NCBI GenBank assembly: GCA_029863605.1
Contig: JAOTVB010000008.1
Span: 100,259-164,258 of the forward strand
Direction: 5' to 3'
Source of the DNA: Myxococcales bacterium
GTDB lineage: Bacteria; Myxococcota_A; Polyangia; Polyangiales; Houyiibacteriaceae
DNA length: 64,000 bases
Each line of letters starts with the position of its first letter. The stretch's first letter is position 1. Shown piece by piece: positions 41,866 through 50,314 of the stretch. Position numbers and translations under genes: made by a program. The notes beneath the pieces are model-generated. The model worked only from the letters and a program-made list of their open reading frames with translations, was not told the origin of the DNA and ran no database searches.

Positions 41866-44634
41866 ATGAAAAGGCCGCTCAAAATAACGCTGCTCGTCGC
41901 AGGTACGATATTGGCGGTGCTCATCGTCGGTATCGTGCTCGTGCCGGTCTTGTTCCGGGATCAGATCGTCGAGCGGCTCCGCGTCGAGCTGAACGAGCAA
42001 CTCGATGCGACCGTGAGCTTCTCCGAAGTCGATGTGTCGTTGCTTTCGACGTTCCCCACGCTCACGGCGGAGGTCACGGAGCTATCGATCGCCGGGGAAG
42101 GCGACTTTGCAGGAACTACCCTGCTGTCGGCCCAATCGATCGCTGTCGGGCTCGACTTGCTTGCGCTGATCTTCGAGAAGTCGATCGGAGTCGAATCGAT
42201 AGAGATTGAGGAGCCCGTGGTTCACGTGGTGATCGACCAGGACGGAAGAGCGAACTACGACATCATTCGAGAACAGCCAGAGACGCGTGATGACGATGCT
42301 GTTGCACTGGAGATCAAGAGATACCGGATCTCGAAGGGCTCCATCACCTACGACGAACCGGGCATCCACATCCACGTAGATGGGCTCGAGCACGACGGTC
42401 GCGCCAAGATTTCCGGCTCCACACACGAGCTTTCTTCGGAGACCACGATCGACGCGCTGACGGCAAGGCTGGGCGGGATCACGTACTTGAAGGAGGCGAG
42501 AATGAACGTCTCGGTGGACGGCACCGTCGACACTGAGAGGGAGCATTTGACGCTCACCTCCCTCGAGCTCGCGATCAATCAGCTCGCGCTCGAGGGCTCG
42601 GGCAAGGTTGGATGGACCAGCGACGGCACGGATCTCGACGTCGAGCTTGCTTCGAAGAAGGGGCTTCCGATCAAAGCACTGATTTCCGCGATCCCCAATG
42701 CATATGCCGCGGACTTTGCCGGACTGAAGGCAAGCGGGGCGTTCACGGCCGCGGCTACAATCCAGGGTCAGCTCGGCCCGGACGACGACGACATTCCCTC
42801 CTTCACCGCAACGGTAAACGTGCGGGATGGCGCGTTCAAATACCCCGACCTTCCGCTCGGCATCTCGAACCTCAACCTCGACGCAAAGGTGACCCACCCC
42901 GGAGGGAATCTCGACAAGATGCGGGTCGAGGTCCCCAAGTACAACATTGCGGCGGGAAAGAGCCATGCCCGAGGGCACCTCACGATCGCCCGACCTCTCT
43001 CGCAACGGCAGCTCGATCTCAAGCTCGATGGGCGATTCGACCTCGCGGAGATCAGCAAGGCCTATCCGATCCCAGATGTCGAGGCCCTCGAAGGGCTCAT
43101 CGTGGCCACCATCGACCTCAAAGCCAAGGGCGAGCAGATCGAGAAGCTGAACGGAAACATTACGGTCAGCGAGCTTCTCTATCACCCGTCCAACGCGCCC
43201 GCCGTACGCATCCGGACCGCAGGCATCGAGCTTTCTCCCGAGAGCACGAAGGTCAAAGGGCTCCAAGCGCAGGTTGCAGAAAGTGATCTCACGGCGAATG
43301 GCCTGATGTCGCCCCTCACGACGCTGTGGGGAAAGGATCAAACGATCACCGGCAGCGCCTGGCTCGAGTCCAAGCGTCTTCGGGTAGAGGATTTCCTGTC
43401 GAGCGAACAACCGGCCGCCGGCGAGCAGAGCAGCTTCGTGCTTCCGGACAACCTCGATGCAAAGCTCGCCTTCGATGTCGGTAAGCTCACCTATGGTGAC
43501 CTCGTCCTCGAGAACTTCAAAGGCAACGGCCGCCTTCGGGATCGAAAGCTCATCTTCGAAGATGTTCGCGCGAACGCGCTTGGCGGCTCCATGAAGCTCG
43601 ACGGGAGCGTCACTACGCCAGTCAAGGGCCCGCCGACGTTCGACGTCACCTATGCCGTGGACAAGGTCCGCTTTGCGGATGCGTTCGAGGCGCTTCCTTC
43701 CGTGCGAGCGTATGCGCCGATCGCGCGCTTTCTCGACGGTCGGTTCTCGACCGACTTCAAAGCGAGCGGTATCCTCGACGAAAACCTCTCCCCGTCGCTC
43801 GAATCGATCGACGCAAGCGGCTTGGCGATCGCCCTCCAGAGCAAGCTCAGCAGCAACTTCAAACCGCTTGCGGCACTGAACGATGCCGTTCCAGCCATTC
43901 CAAAGCCCCTCGACATCGAGGGCTTTCGCACACGCTTCAAAGTCGAGGACGGTGCGATCAAGCTGGCTCCTTCGAAAGTCCAGGCGCGGGGGATCCTCAT
44001 GGAGGTGAGTGGAACGCACGGGCTCGACCAAGAGATGAAGTATCAAGTCACGAGCGAGGTTCCGTTAGACAAGCTGTCGTCGAAGCTCGCAAAGGAAGCG
44101 CAAGCGCTTCGGCTCGATTTATCGAAAGCGAAGAGCGTCGGGATACGCGCAAACCTGACCGGTTCGATCCAAGCGCCCCGCGTATCCGTCGATTTGGACA
44201 CCAAAGCCCTTCGTGGAGCCGTCGCCGACGCGGTATCCGCCCAGCTCGCCGAGCAACGGGCGCGCGCCATGGAGGAGGCGAACAAGCAAGCCAACCGGCT
44301 GATCGCAGAAGCAGAGAAGCGCGCCGATCAGCTTCGCTCGGAGGCTGCCAAGGCGGCCGAGAAAGTGCGCAAGGAGGGGTATGCACGCGCGGCGCAGGTG
44401 GAGCGTGAAGGCGCGGGCAATCCGTTGAAGGCGATCGCGGCCAAAGAGGGTGCCAAACGCATTCGAAGTGAAACCGACAAACGGGCCAACCAGCTCGTCG
44501 CTGAAGCGGACAAGCGCGCGAAACAAACGGTGGCCGAGGCGCGGAAGCGGGCCGATCAAACGCTATCCGAGGCAGACAAGCGAAGCGGCCAAGGGACGGG
44601 AGCCGTCGAAAAGCAAACCGACAAGACGCGGTGA
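41866..44634 (+). CDS. AsmA-family protein with charged repeat tail
   Basis: A 922-residue inner-membrane-anchored periplasmic protein. The N-terminal TM helix 'LLVAGTILAVLIVGIVLVPVLF' is followed by the AsmA start 'FRDQIVERLRVELNEQLDATVSFSEVDVSLLSTFPTLTAEVTEL' (seen in parts), then a long run of beta-strands typical of bridge-like lipid-transfer proteins (AsmA/TamB/YhdP). After residue 800 the fold ends and about 115 residues form an alpha-helical tail of repeats of the kind 'EADKRAKQTVAEARKRADQ'. An ATG at 41866 is chosen two codons after an in-frame TTG. Probably moves phospholipid or assembles the outer membrane. Confidence 0.88.
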   Translation: MKRPLKITLLVAGTILAVLIVGIVLVPVLFRDQIVERLRVELNEQLDATVSFSEVDVSLLSTFPTLTAEVTELSIAGEGDFAGTTLLSAQSIAVGLDLLALIFEKSIGVESIEIEEPVVHVVIDQDGRANYDIIREQPETRDDDAVALEIKRYRISKGSITYDEPGIHIHVDGLEHDGRAKISGSTHELSSETTIDALTARLGGITYLKEARMNVSVDGTVDTEREHLTLTSLELAINQLALEGSGKVGWTSDGTDLDVELASKKGLPIKALISAIPNAYAADFAGLKASGAFTAAATIQGQLGPDDDDIPSFTATVNVRDGAFKYPDLPLGISNLNLDAKVTHPGGNLDKMRVEVPKYNIAAGKSHARGHLTIARPLSQRQLDLKLDGRFDLAEISKAYPIPDVEALEGLIVATIDLKAKGEQIEKLNGNITVSELLYHPSNAPAVRIRTAGIELSPESTKVKGLQAQVAESDLTANGLMSPLTTLWGKDQTITGSAWLESKRLRVEDFLSSEQPAAGEQSSFVLPDNLDAKLAFDVGKLTYGDLVLENFKGNGRLRDRKLIFEDVRANALGGSMKLDGSVTTPVKGPPTFDVTYAVDKVRFADAFEALPSVRAYAPIARFLDGRFSTDFKASGILDENLSPSLESIDASGLAIALQSKLSSNFKPLAALNDAVPAIPKPLDIEGFRTRFKVEDGAIKLAPSKVQARGILMEVSGTHGLDQEMKYQVTSEVPLDKLSSKLAKEAQALRLDLSKAKSVGIRANLTGSIQAPRVSVDLDTKALRGAVADAVSAQLAEQRARAMEEANKQANRLIAEAEKRADQLRSEAAKAAEKVRKEGYARAAQVEREGAGNPLKAIAAKEGAKRIRSETDKRANQLVAEADKRAKQTVAEARKRADQTLSEADKRSGQGTGAVEKQTDKTR

Positions 44635-44671
44635 TCAGAGCCCGCTGATGGCAGACGGTGGATTTGTTGTG

Positions 44672-44730
44672 TAGCCCACAAAGGCTATGAAAAGCGACAT
44701 GTAGCCGGTCTACGAGACCGAAAAGCGACA
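44672..44730. repeat. Structured intergenic segment: two hairpins and a spaced direct repeat
   Basis: TAGCC (44672-44676) pairs with GGCTA (44683-44687). CGGTCT (44706-44711) pairs with AGACCG (44715-44720) across a three-base loop. An 11-base direct repeat, GAAAAGCGACA, occurs at 44689-44699 and 44720-44730, exactly 31 bases (about three helical turns) apart and flanking the second hairpin. It lies between the AsmA stop and the DUF1592-like start. No T-tract follows, so a regulator-binding site or RNA element is as likely as a terminator. Confidence 0.5.
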
Positions 44731-44797
44731 CAAAAGGATTAGAGTCATCCGCGATTACTGCTAGTCTGTTCCCATCGCCAGCCTGGAGTTTGTAGCC

Positions 44798-46858
44798 ATG
44801 GGATATCGGACGTCTTTCCTCGTCGTGATGCTGTTGGCATTTGGGATCGTCGGGTGCGACGGCCTCATCGGGTCGGGAGGTGACGGCGGAAACGACCCGT
44901 CCAATCCCGGCGGCTCGGACTTCCCGGTCGACACTACGCGACCGGAGCTCGCGAGCTGCGATTCGTTCGAGCCTGCGGCGCCCTTCGTCTATGCGGCGAA
45001 GATCAAGACTCTACTGACGGGGCTTGGGCTGACGGCCGAAGAGCTGGACGCGCTGACCGCGAGCCCTGATGTGCTGCGTTCACAGATCGACGCGTGGCTC
45101 GACATGCCGCAAACCGACGACAAACTGCGCCGATTTTTTCAGACGGCCTTTCAACAGGACGGCTACGAGGAGCAGGCGCTGGTAGATCTCTGGGGATACA
45201 ACAACTTTCAGATGGGGCGACTGAGTGATGGGACCCAAGTCGACGAAACGTTCGTTCGGACGTTTGAAGAAAGCTTTGCACGGACCGTGCTCGACATCTT
45301 TCGCGCGAACCGTCCTTTCACAGACGTGCTCACGACTCAGACCGTCTATCTCACCACAGCGCAGATGGTGGGCCTTGCGCTCAGCGATGACCGCGAGATC
45401 GACGACGACAACGACCGCAGCTACAACCGGTCGCGCGGCATGATCGACCAGCTGGTGTACACCACTGCCAACGTGCCGCTCTCGGAGACCTTGAACCCGA
45501 GCTCTCCGAACTGGATGCGCTTTACGATCCCCGCCGAAGGACTTCCGGGAGGTTGCGGTGGCGAGGCCATCAAGACGAACAACGACTTGGTCCGCGCCGC
45601 GTTTTCCGCGCTGTTTGGCTACTACACCGACAACGACGGATGCATGCCCGACAACTACCGTACGACGCCGCTTCTCGGCGAGGAGGCATTCTTCGATTGG
45701 CGCCCCGTGACGATCCGCGCACCGAGTATGGGCGAGGAGCCGACGATGTTTTGGGAGGTCGACGAGATGCGGGCGTCGAACGAGCTGGTCCTGCGCGTCG
45801 CGCGCGTGGGATTCATGACGACCCCGGCGTTCTTCGCCACCTGGCCGACAAACGATGCCAACCAAGCCCGCGTTACGACCAACCAGACGCTGATCGTTGC
45901 GCTCGGGAAGAGCTTCGACAGTGAAACGACGCTCATCCCGGCTTTCGACGACGCGCTCGACGATTCGCATGTCGATCCCACGACCGCATGCTGGGGCTGC
46001 CACGTGAACCTCGACCCGATGAGGCAGTACTTCCGCAACTCGTTCACCTATTACTATCACGCTCAGCAGGATGCCTCGGTGCAGGCGCTTCGGCCGTCGT
46101 TCGCTTTCCAAGGCGTCTCGGTCGAAGGCGCTCCTGGCGACGGGATCACGGCACTTGCCAGCACGCTCTCCAACCATCCTCGCTTCGCACCGGCCTGGGT
46201 GCAGAAGGCCTGCTACTTCGCGACGAGCGTCGCTTGCCCCGAAGGCTCCGAGGAGTTCCAGAACGTCGTGAACGTGTTCCAGCAGAGTGGGATGAGCTTC
46301 CGGACGATGCTCGTCGAGCTCTTCTCTTCGCCGCTTGTGTCGGCCGTCAGCTGCGTCGAGGCCGCAGGGGGTGACATCCCGTCGGTCTCGCGCGCGCGCC
46401 ATTTCTGTAAGACCGTGTCCAACCGACTCGGCATCTCGGACGCTTGCGGCAACGAGACATATTATCAGTCTGAGCGACGCGGCGAGCGCGGCGTCAACCG
46501 ACAGCTGATCGAAGTGGTCCCCGACGACGGCTACAGCCGCGGCGGCGAGGTCCCCATCGTCATCGCAGACCCAAACCTCTTCATACGCGCCGCCGGCGAC
46601 GCGATGTGCGAGGGATTCAGTGAGATGGTCGTCGCCACCGATGCGCAGTTCATACCGGGCGACCCGGAGAGCGCCATCCGCGCGTTCGTCGTCGACCTGG
46701 CGGGTTTGCCCGAGTCCGATCCGCGTCACGCCAGCATGCTCGACATCCTGACTAGACACTACGAACAGGCGGAGATCCAAACGAACGCCACCGACGCGCT
46801 CCGCTCCACATTCATGGTGGCCTGCACCTCTCCGAGCGTGCTCGGCATGGGACTTTGA
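44798..46858 (+). CDS. DUF1592/DUF1588-like secreted lipoprotein with CxxCH
   Basis: A 686-residue lipoprotein (lipobox 'GIVGC', Gly/Asn/Asp-rich linker). Landmarks include 'DKLRRFFQTAF', 'MIDQLVYTT' and 'ACWGCHVNLDPMRQYF', a CxxCH followed by 'LDPM' as in the DUF1588 domain of the DUF1587/1592/1588 proteins, which are paired with DUF1501/DUF1552 proteins in planctomycetes and myxobacteria. The CxxCH could bind one haem c. The next gene, a DUF1501-type protein, starts 10 bases downstream. The function of such pairs is not established; degradation or capture of an extracellular substrate is a common guess. Confidence 0.75.
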   Translation: MGYRTSFLVVMLLAFGIVGCDGLIGSGGDGGNDPSNPGGSDFPVDTTRPELASCDSFEPAAPFVYAAKIKTLLTGLGLTAEELDALTASPDVLRSQIDAWLDMPQTDDKLRRFFQTAFQQDGYEEQALVDLWGYNNFQMGRLSDGTQVDETFVRTFEESFARTVLDIFRANRPFTDVLTTQTVYLTTAQMVGLALSDDREIDDDNDRSYNRSRGMIDQLVYTTANVPLSETLNPSSPNWMRFTIPAEGLPGGCGGEAIKTNNDLVRAAFSALFGYYTDNDGCMPDNYRTTPLLGEEAFFDWRPVTIRAPSMGEEPTMFWEVDEMRASNELVLRVARVGFMTTPAFFATWPTNDANQARVTTNQTLIVALGKSFDSETTLIPAFDDALDDSHVDPTTACWGCHVNLDPMRQYFRNSFTYYYHAQQDASVQALRPSFAFQGVSVEGAPGDGITALASTLSNHPRFAPAWVQKACYFATSVACPEGSEEFQNVVNVFQQSGMSFRTMLVELFSSPLVSAVSCVEAAGGDIPSVSRARHFCKTVSNRLGISDACGNETYYQSERRGERGVNRQLIEVVPDDGYSRGGEVPIVIADPNLFIRAAGDAMCEGFSEMVVATDAQFIPGDPESAIRAFVVDLAGLPESDPRHASMLDILTRHYEQAEIQTNATDALRSTFMVACTSPSVLGMGL

Positions 46859-46868
46859 GGGAACGAAG

Positions 46869-48179
46869 ATGAAGCTTCACCGACGCAAAATGCTCTACAC
46901 GGCGCTTTTCGGCGCGGGTGGCCTCGGTCTGAAGTCGCTCGCCACGGGCATTCCAATGTCCGTTCTCGCCAAGCCATTGAAGGCCCGCGCCCAAGACGCA
47001 GCAACGACCCGCATTCTGATCCTCTCGTCGTCCTCCGCAGGTGACCCGATCAACGCGAACGTCCCCGGCACCTACGAAGACGCGGCCGTTCAGCATTCGA
47101 ATGACCTCCGGATGGCGCCCATGGCGATGACGATCGGCGGACAGCAGCTGACGGCAGCGAAGCCTTGGGCCGAGCTGCCACCAAGCATCCTTCAAAAGAC
47201 GGTATTCTTCCATCACGGTACGTACACCAATGCGCATCCAAACCACCCCAAGGTGATGCGCCTCATGGGGAGCACCGAACGCAACGAGATGCTCGTCAGC
47301 ATCTATTCCGATGCGCTCTCAGACGTGCTCGAGACGGTGCAGCGGGAGCCGATCAGCGTGGGCGCCCGCGGCGGCAACGAGATTCTCACGTTCCAAGGTC
47401 GGTCCCTCGCCAACGTTTCTCCGGTCGCCCTCAAGACCGCCCTTGCGCAAGAGGACAACACACTCGGGGACCTGCGCCCGCTCCGAGATCAAGCGGTCGA
47501 TGAGATGTACGCGCTCTATCAGGAGCATGGTACCGAGAATCAACGCCGCATGCTCGATCGCTTCGTCGTCACCCGCGATGAAGCACGCTCGCTCTCGCTC
47601 GACTTGGTAGAGCGACTTGCCACCATCGACGGCAACAACGAGACGGATCAAGTGCTCGCAGCGTCGGTGCTTGCCGCGATGAACGTCTCGCCGGTGATCA
47701 CGCTTCGGATCGACTTTGGCGGCGACAACCACACCGATGGCGAGTTCGTCAGAGAGACCAACGAGACAGTCGAAGGGGTCGGCCACATCCAGACTCTGGT
47801 TGAGACTGTCGACGGGATGCGCGCCGAAGGGGTGCTTCGCAGTGACGTCATCGTCGGGACCCTCAACGTGTTTGGACGGGATCTCGCACGGAAGGGCCGT
47901 CAGGGGCGCGACCACAATGGGCGCCACCACTGCGCGGTGCTCATCGGCGAAGGACTCCGCGGCGGGGTCATCGGCGGCATCGAGCCGACGGGCAACGACT
48001 ACCAAGCGCAAGCGATCGATTCGGCGACCGGACGCGCGTCCGCTTCCGGCAACATTCCGCACGAGGAGACCTTCCAGTCGATGGCCAAAACCCTCGGCGT
48101 CGCCCTCGGGGTTCCGCGAACGCGGCTGGACGAAGCGATCACGGGCGGTCAGGTCATCGATACGGCCCTCGCCGGATAA
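46869..48179 (+). CDS. DUF1501-like exported protein
   Basis: A 436-residue protein with a Tat-like N-terminus ('HRRKMLYTALFGAGGLGL'). 'DFGGDNHTDGEF', 'HIQTLVETVDGMRAEGVL', 'TLNVFGRDLARKGRQGRDHNGRHHCAVLIGEGLRGGVIGGI' (in pieces) corresponds to the sulfatase-like DUF1501 pattern of 'GRDH....h.vl.GgGl.GG'. Histidines and aspartates in these stretches could bind metal. Directly after the DUF1592-like gene with GAGG ahead of the ATG, so the pair is one operon and probably works together outside the cytoplasm. Confidence 0.82.
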   Translation: MKLHRRKMLYTALFGAGGLGLKSLATGIPMSVLAKPLKARAQDAATTRILILSSSSAGDPINANVPGTYEDAAVQHSNDLRMAPMAMTIGGQQLTAAKPWAELPPSILQKTVFFHHGTYTNAHPNHPKVMRLMGSTERNEMLVSIYSDALSDVLETVQREPISVGARGGNEILTFQGRSLANVSPVALKTALAQEDNTLGDLRPLRDQAVDEMYALYQEHGTENQRRMLDRFVVTRDEARSLSLDLVERLATIDGNNETDQVLAASVLAAMNVSPVITLRIDFGGDNHTDGEFVRETNETVEGVGHIQTLVETVDGMRAEGVLRSDVIVGTLNVFGRDLARKGRQGRDHNGRHHCAVLIGEGLRGGVIGGIEPTGNDYQAQAIDSATGRASASGNIPHEETFQSMAKTLGVALGVPRTRLDEAITGGQVIDTALAG

Positions 48180-48265
48180 CTTTGCCTCCGCAAGCGACTC
48201 GCACTCTGGTTGTCGAAGCACAGCTGGGTATCCCGCCCGCTGTGACTTCCGGGAGGCCTTGCGGG

Positions 48266-49171
48266 CTAAGTCGGCCACTGCCGGAGAATTGCGTGGAACA
48301 CGTCTTCTGCGGCGCTGAGGCCACCAAGGTGCCCCTCCTCAGGACGCACGAAAACCTGCGCGTCCGCGAGGAGCGAGGCCATGTGCTGTGCGTGGGCGAG
48401 CGGAACCATGTTGTCTGCGTCGCCGTGCCACAGGCGAATCGGAACCGAGATGTTCCGAAGCGAGAAACCCCAAGGGCGCCCGAACAGCACCATGTCGTTG
48501 AACATGGCCTGCATACCGCCTTCGCGATTTCCGATGACCAGGTCTTGCTGGAAGATCTCACGGGTGTCGGCGTCGGAGAATACGCGGCGGTCGCCCGGTG
48601 GCATCGTGAGCATGAAGAGGTCCATCGCCTGATCGGCGAACGGCTCCAACCGCACCACGAGACGCGAGAGTCCGCTGCCCAAGGGCCCGCGACACGATGC
48701 GATCGCTGGTGAGAGCCGTCGTAGGAGCGAGACGATCCCACCCTGGGGTGCTTCAGGACCGATCGAAGGGGCGACACTCCCGAGCGGCGCGCCCATCACG
48801 ACGCGCTTCGGCATTTCGTGCGCACAGGCGAGAACATACGGGCCGCCCCCCGAAAGCCCCATCGCCGCGAACTCGTCAATGCCGAGAGTGCGGGTGAGCT
48901 GGGCCATGTCGCCCGCCCAATCGACGATCTGGTCGTAGAGATGGGGCGTGGACGTCCCGATCCCGGGCCGCTCGGGCATGACGATGCGGATGCCTAGCTC
49001 GGCGGCAACATCGCAGGATCGCGGAGTGAGTTGACGACGCGCGCCAGGTGTGCCGTGAAACCAGAGCACGGGGCGACCGGCGGCAACGCCGTATTCGGCA
49101 TAGCCGAGCCGTCGCCCGTCGTTGAGCGTAACCGTTCCCTGTGCGCGCGGAGTGAGGATGCTGACAGTCAG
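48266..49171 (-). CDS. Alpha/beta hydrolase, apparently without a canonical start codon
   Basis: The core is a normal serine hydrolase: 'WFHGTPGARR' (oxyanion), 'GLSGGGPYVLA' (Ser nucleophile), 'WHGDADNMVP' (Asp) and 'PEEGHLGG' (His). Homology clearly extends upstream of the first usable start (GTG at 49069), through 'RRLGYAEYGVAAGRPVL', the usual first strands. Between that segment and the in-frame TGA near 49213 there is no ATG, GTG or TTG; the only near-cognate is a CTG at 49171. Either translation starts at CTG, or the 5' end was lost or mis-sequenced. If GTG 49069 is used, 267 residues remain but the first beta-strands are missing. Confidence 0.7.
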   Translation of the reverse strand: MTVSILTPRAQGTVTLNDGRRLGYAEYGVAAGRPVLWFHGTPGARRQLTPRSCDVAAELGIRIVMPERPGIGTSTPHLYDQIVDWAGDMAQLTRTLGIDEFAAMGLSGGGPYVLACAHEMPKRVVMGAPLGSVAPSIGPEAPQGGIVSLLRRLSPAIASCRGPLGSGLSRLVVRLEPFADQAMDLFMLTMPPGDRRVFSDADTREIFQQDLVIGNREGGMQAMFNDMVLFGRPWGFSLRNISVPIRLWHGDADNMVPLAHAQHMASLLADAQVFVRPEEGHLGGLSAAEDVFHAILRQWPT

Positions 49172-49265
49172 ACCCGAAGTCGCAGTTTGGGCAAGCGGAA
49201 CCCACCGATTTCACCCTCAGCACGCAGTTCGAGGCCTGGAGGAACTTCAACCTGGGAAGCTTGCT

Positions 49266-49287
49266 CCCGGCAAGGTTCTTGCCCGGG
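49266..49287 (-). terminator. Possible transcription end hairpin after the lipoprotein gene
   Basis: CCCGGCAAG and CTTGCCCGGG form a nine-pair stem with one bulge and a three-base loop, starting 8 bases beyond the stop of the minus-strand lipoprotein gene. There is no T-run on the minus strand after it, so it would be a weak intrinsic terminator. Confidence 0.3.
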
Positions 49288-49295
49288 ATGATCTT

Positions 49296-49937
49296 CTACG
49301 GAATCAGCTTCTCTTCTTTGAGCTTCTTCGCCACCGCAGCCGTCATCGAGGTGCGGGCATCTGAGATTGATTCCGGGTCGACTGTTTCGGATTGGCCTGT
49401 CCAGACGAGGCCGTTGGTCGCGACGGAGTACAGGTTGGTTTCCAACCGGAACGTCGTGCTGGTTTCGAAGTAGCCAGGCTCGTGCACCTTGGCGTACGTG
49501 GTACCGTAGAAGCCGTAGTATCCGCCGTATCCGTACCCGCCTCCGTAATACGTCGTTCTCGGGTTGTTGTAGGTCGAGGCCGGCGTGTATTCTTTATCCT
49601 TGTCGACGCTAAGGAGGCGTATGATGAGAACACCATCGAAACCGCCGCCTTCGATTGCCCCTCGGATCTGCTCTTCCGATAACTGGGTGCTCTCCGGCAA
49701 GACGCCCCAACTCGCCTGCGCCTCGCCCCCTTGGTTGGCGATCGCTGAGGCGAAAGTATCCTCGAAGGCCTTCCGGCTCTCCTGATTCTGGGCGACTCCG
49801 ATGACGAACAGTTTCTTGAATACGGTCTGTTCGTAGCCGGGGTTTCGATAACTCTGGGAGATGCTGGTGCTGGTTTTGCTGCAGGCCGTGAGCGCGATGA
49901 GAAACACGCACAGGGTGCTGAGTTGCGCGTTGGTCAC
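49296..49937 (-). CDS. Lipoprotein of unknown function
   Basis: About 213 residues from a GTG at 49937 (an in-frame GTG at 49979 is the alternative). Signal 'LSTLCVFLIALTAC' with lipobox 'LTAC'. The mature protein has 'FKKLFVIGVAQNQESRKAFEDTFASAI', 'GGFDGVLIIRLLSVDKDKEY', a Gly/Tyr-rich loop ('YYGGGYGYGGYYGFYG') and 'LETNLYSVATNGLVWTGQSET' followed by a C-terminal 'AVAKKLKEEKLIP'. The layout resembles DUF4136-type or other outer-membrane stress lipoproteins. Part of a second copy of its last residues lies just upstream at 49980-50024. Confidence 0.7.
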   Translation of the reverse strand: MTNAQLSTLCVFLIALTACSKTSTSISQSYRNPGYEQTVFKKLFVIGVAQNQESRKAFEDTFASAIANQGGEAQASWGVLPESTQLSEEQIRGAIEGGGFDGVLIIRLLSVDKDKEYTPASTYNNPRTTYYGGGYGYGGYYGFYGTTYAKVHEPGYFETSTTFRLETNLYSVATNGLVWTGQSETVDPESISDARTSMTAAVAKKLKEEKLIP

Positions 49938-49979
49938 CGGAGGAGGGTACGGCAGCGTCGGTGCGAGCGCCAGCGTCAC

Positions 49980-50024
49980 TCAAGGAATCAGCTTCTTCGC
50001 GAGGGCGGCCGTCAGTAGTTCTCG
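49980..50024 (-). pseudogene. C-terminal remnant of a paralogue of the adjacent lipoprotein
   Basis: Reading the minus strand, codons encode 'RELLTAALAKKLIP' and a TGA. This matches the end 'SMTAAVAKKLKEEKLIP' of the neighbouring lipoprotein, with a gap of three or four residues. No more of the paralogue is visible upstream. It suggests an old tandem duplicate of which only the last 14 codons remain before the junction with the polyphosphate-kinase remnant. Confidence 0.5.
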
Positions 50025-50054
50025 ATCCCGGCCCCGGTGTATGCTCGTACCGCC

Positions 50055-50239
50055 ATGCTCGAAATCGCCCAGGTAGGGGCCAAGGTCTCCAAGGAGGAGT
50101 ATTAGGAGTCCCTAGCGCCGCTGCGCGTCGCCTGGCACCCTGGCATCTGGTTCCTGCCAACGACAAACGCAGCGCTCGGATCCAGGTGTTCGAGACCGTG
50201 TGCGACGCGCTCGAAGCGGCCCTGCGCGCTCGAGGTTGA
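50055..50239 (+). pseudogene. PPK2/Pap-type polyphosphate phosphotransferase with its middle deleted
   Basis: The ATG at 50055 opens 'MLEIAQVGAKVSKEEY', the characteristic N-terminus of the polyphosphate:AMP phosphotransferase (Pap) branch of PPK2, then meets a TAG; beyond it the same frame still reads 'ESLAPLRV'. One frame over, 'APWHLVPANDKRSARIQVF' and 'ETVCDALEAALRARG' plus TGA at 50237-50239 form the family's C-terminus. The intact enzyme has about 500 residues, so about 440, including both kinase cores, have been removed and the ends joined out of frame. It is on the strand opposite to both neighbours. Confidence 0.72.
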
Positions 50240-50314
50240 CTCCCACGTCCAGACTTGGCTGATAGTACTGACGCCTCATCTCAAGTGACATCTCGCTCTT
50301 TTCAGAGCTCGGGG

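Noticed and set aside
42082..44046. A 654-codon open frame on the minus strand across AsmA
   Set aside because: It mirrors the AsmA codons. The sequence is rich in Arg, Leu, Asp and Val without any family pattern, as expected for the complementary strand of a GC-rich gene.
44672..44730. Intrinsic terminator for the AsmA gene
   Set aside because: The hairpins are followed by A-rich, not T-rich, DNA on the plus strand, so it is reported as a structured segment instead.
45080..46780. A 566-codon minus-strand frame across the DUF1592-like gene
   Set aside because: No domain, no signal peptide, no ribosome binding site, and composition typical of an antisense shadow.
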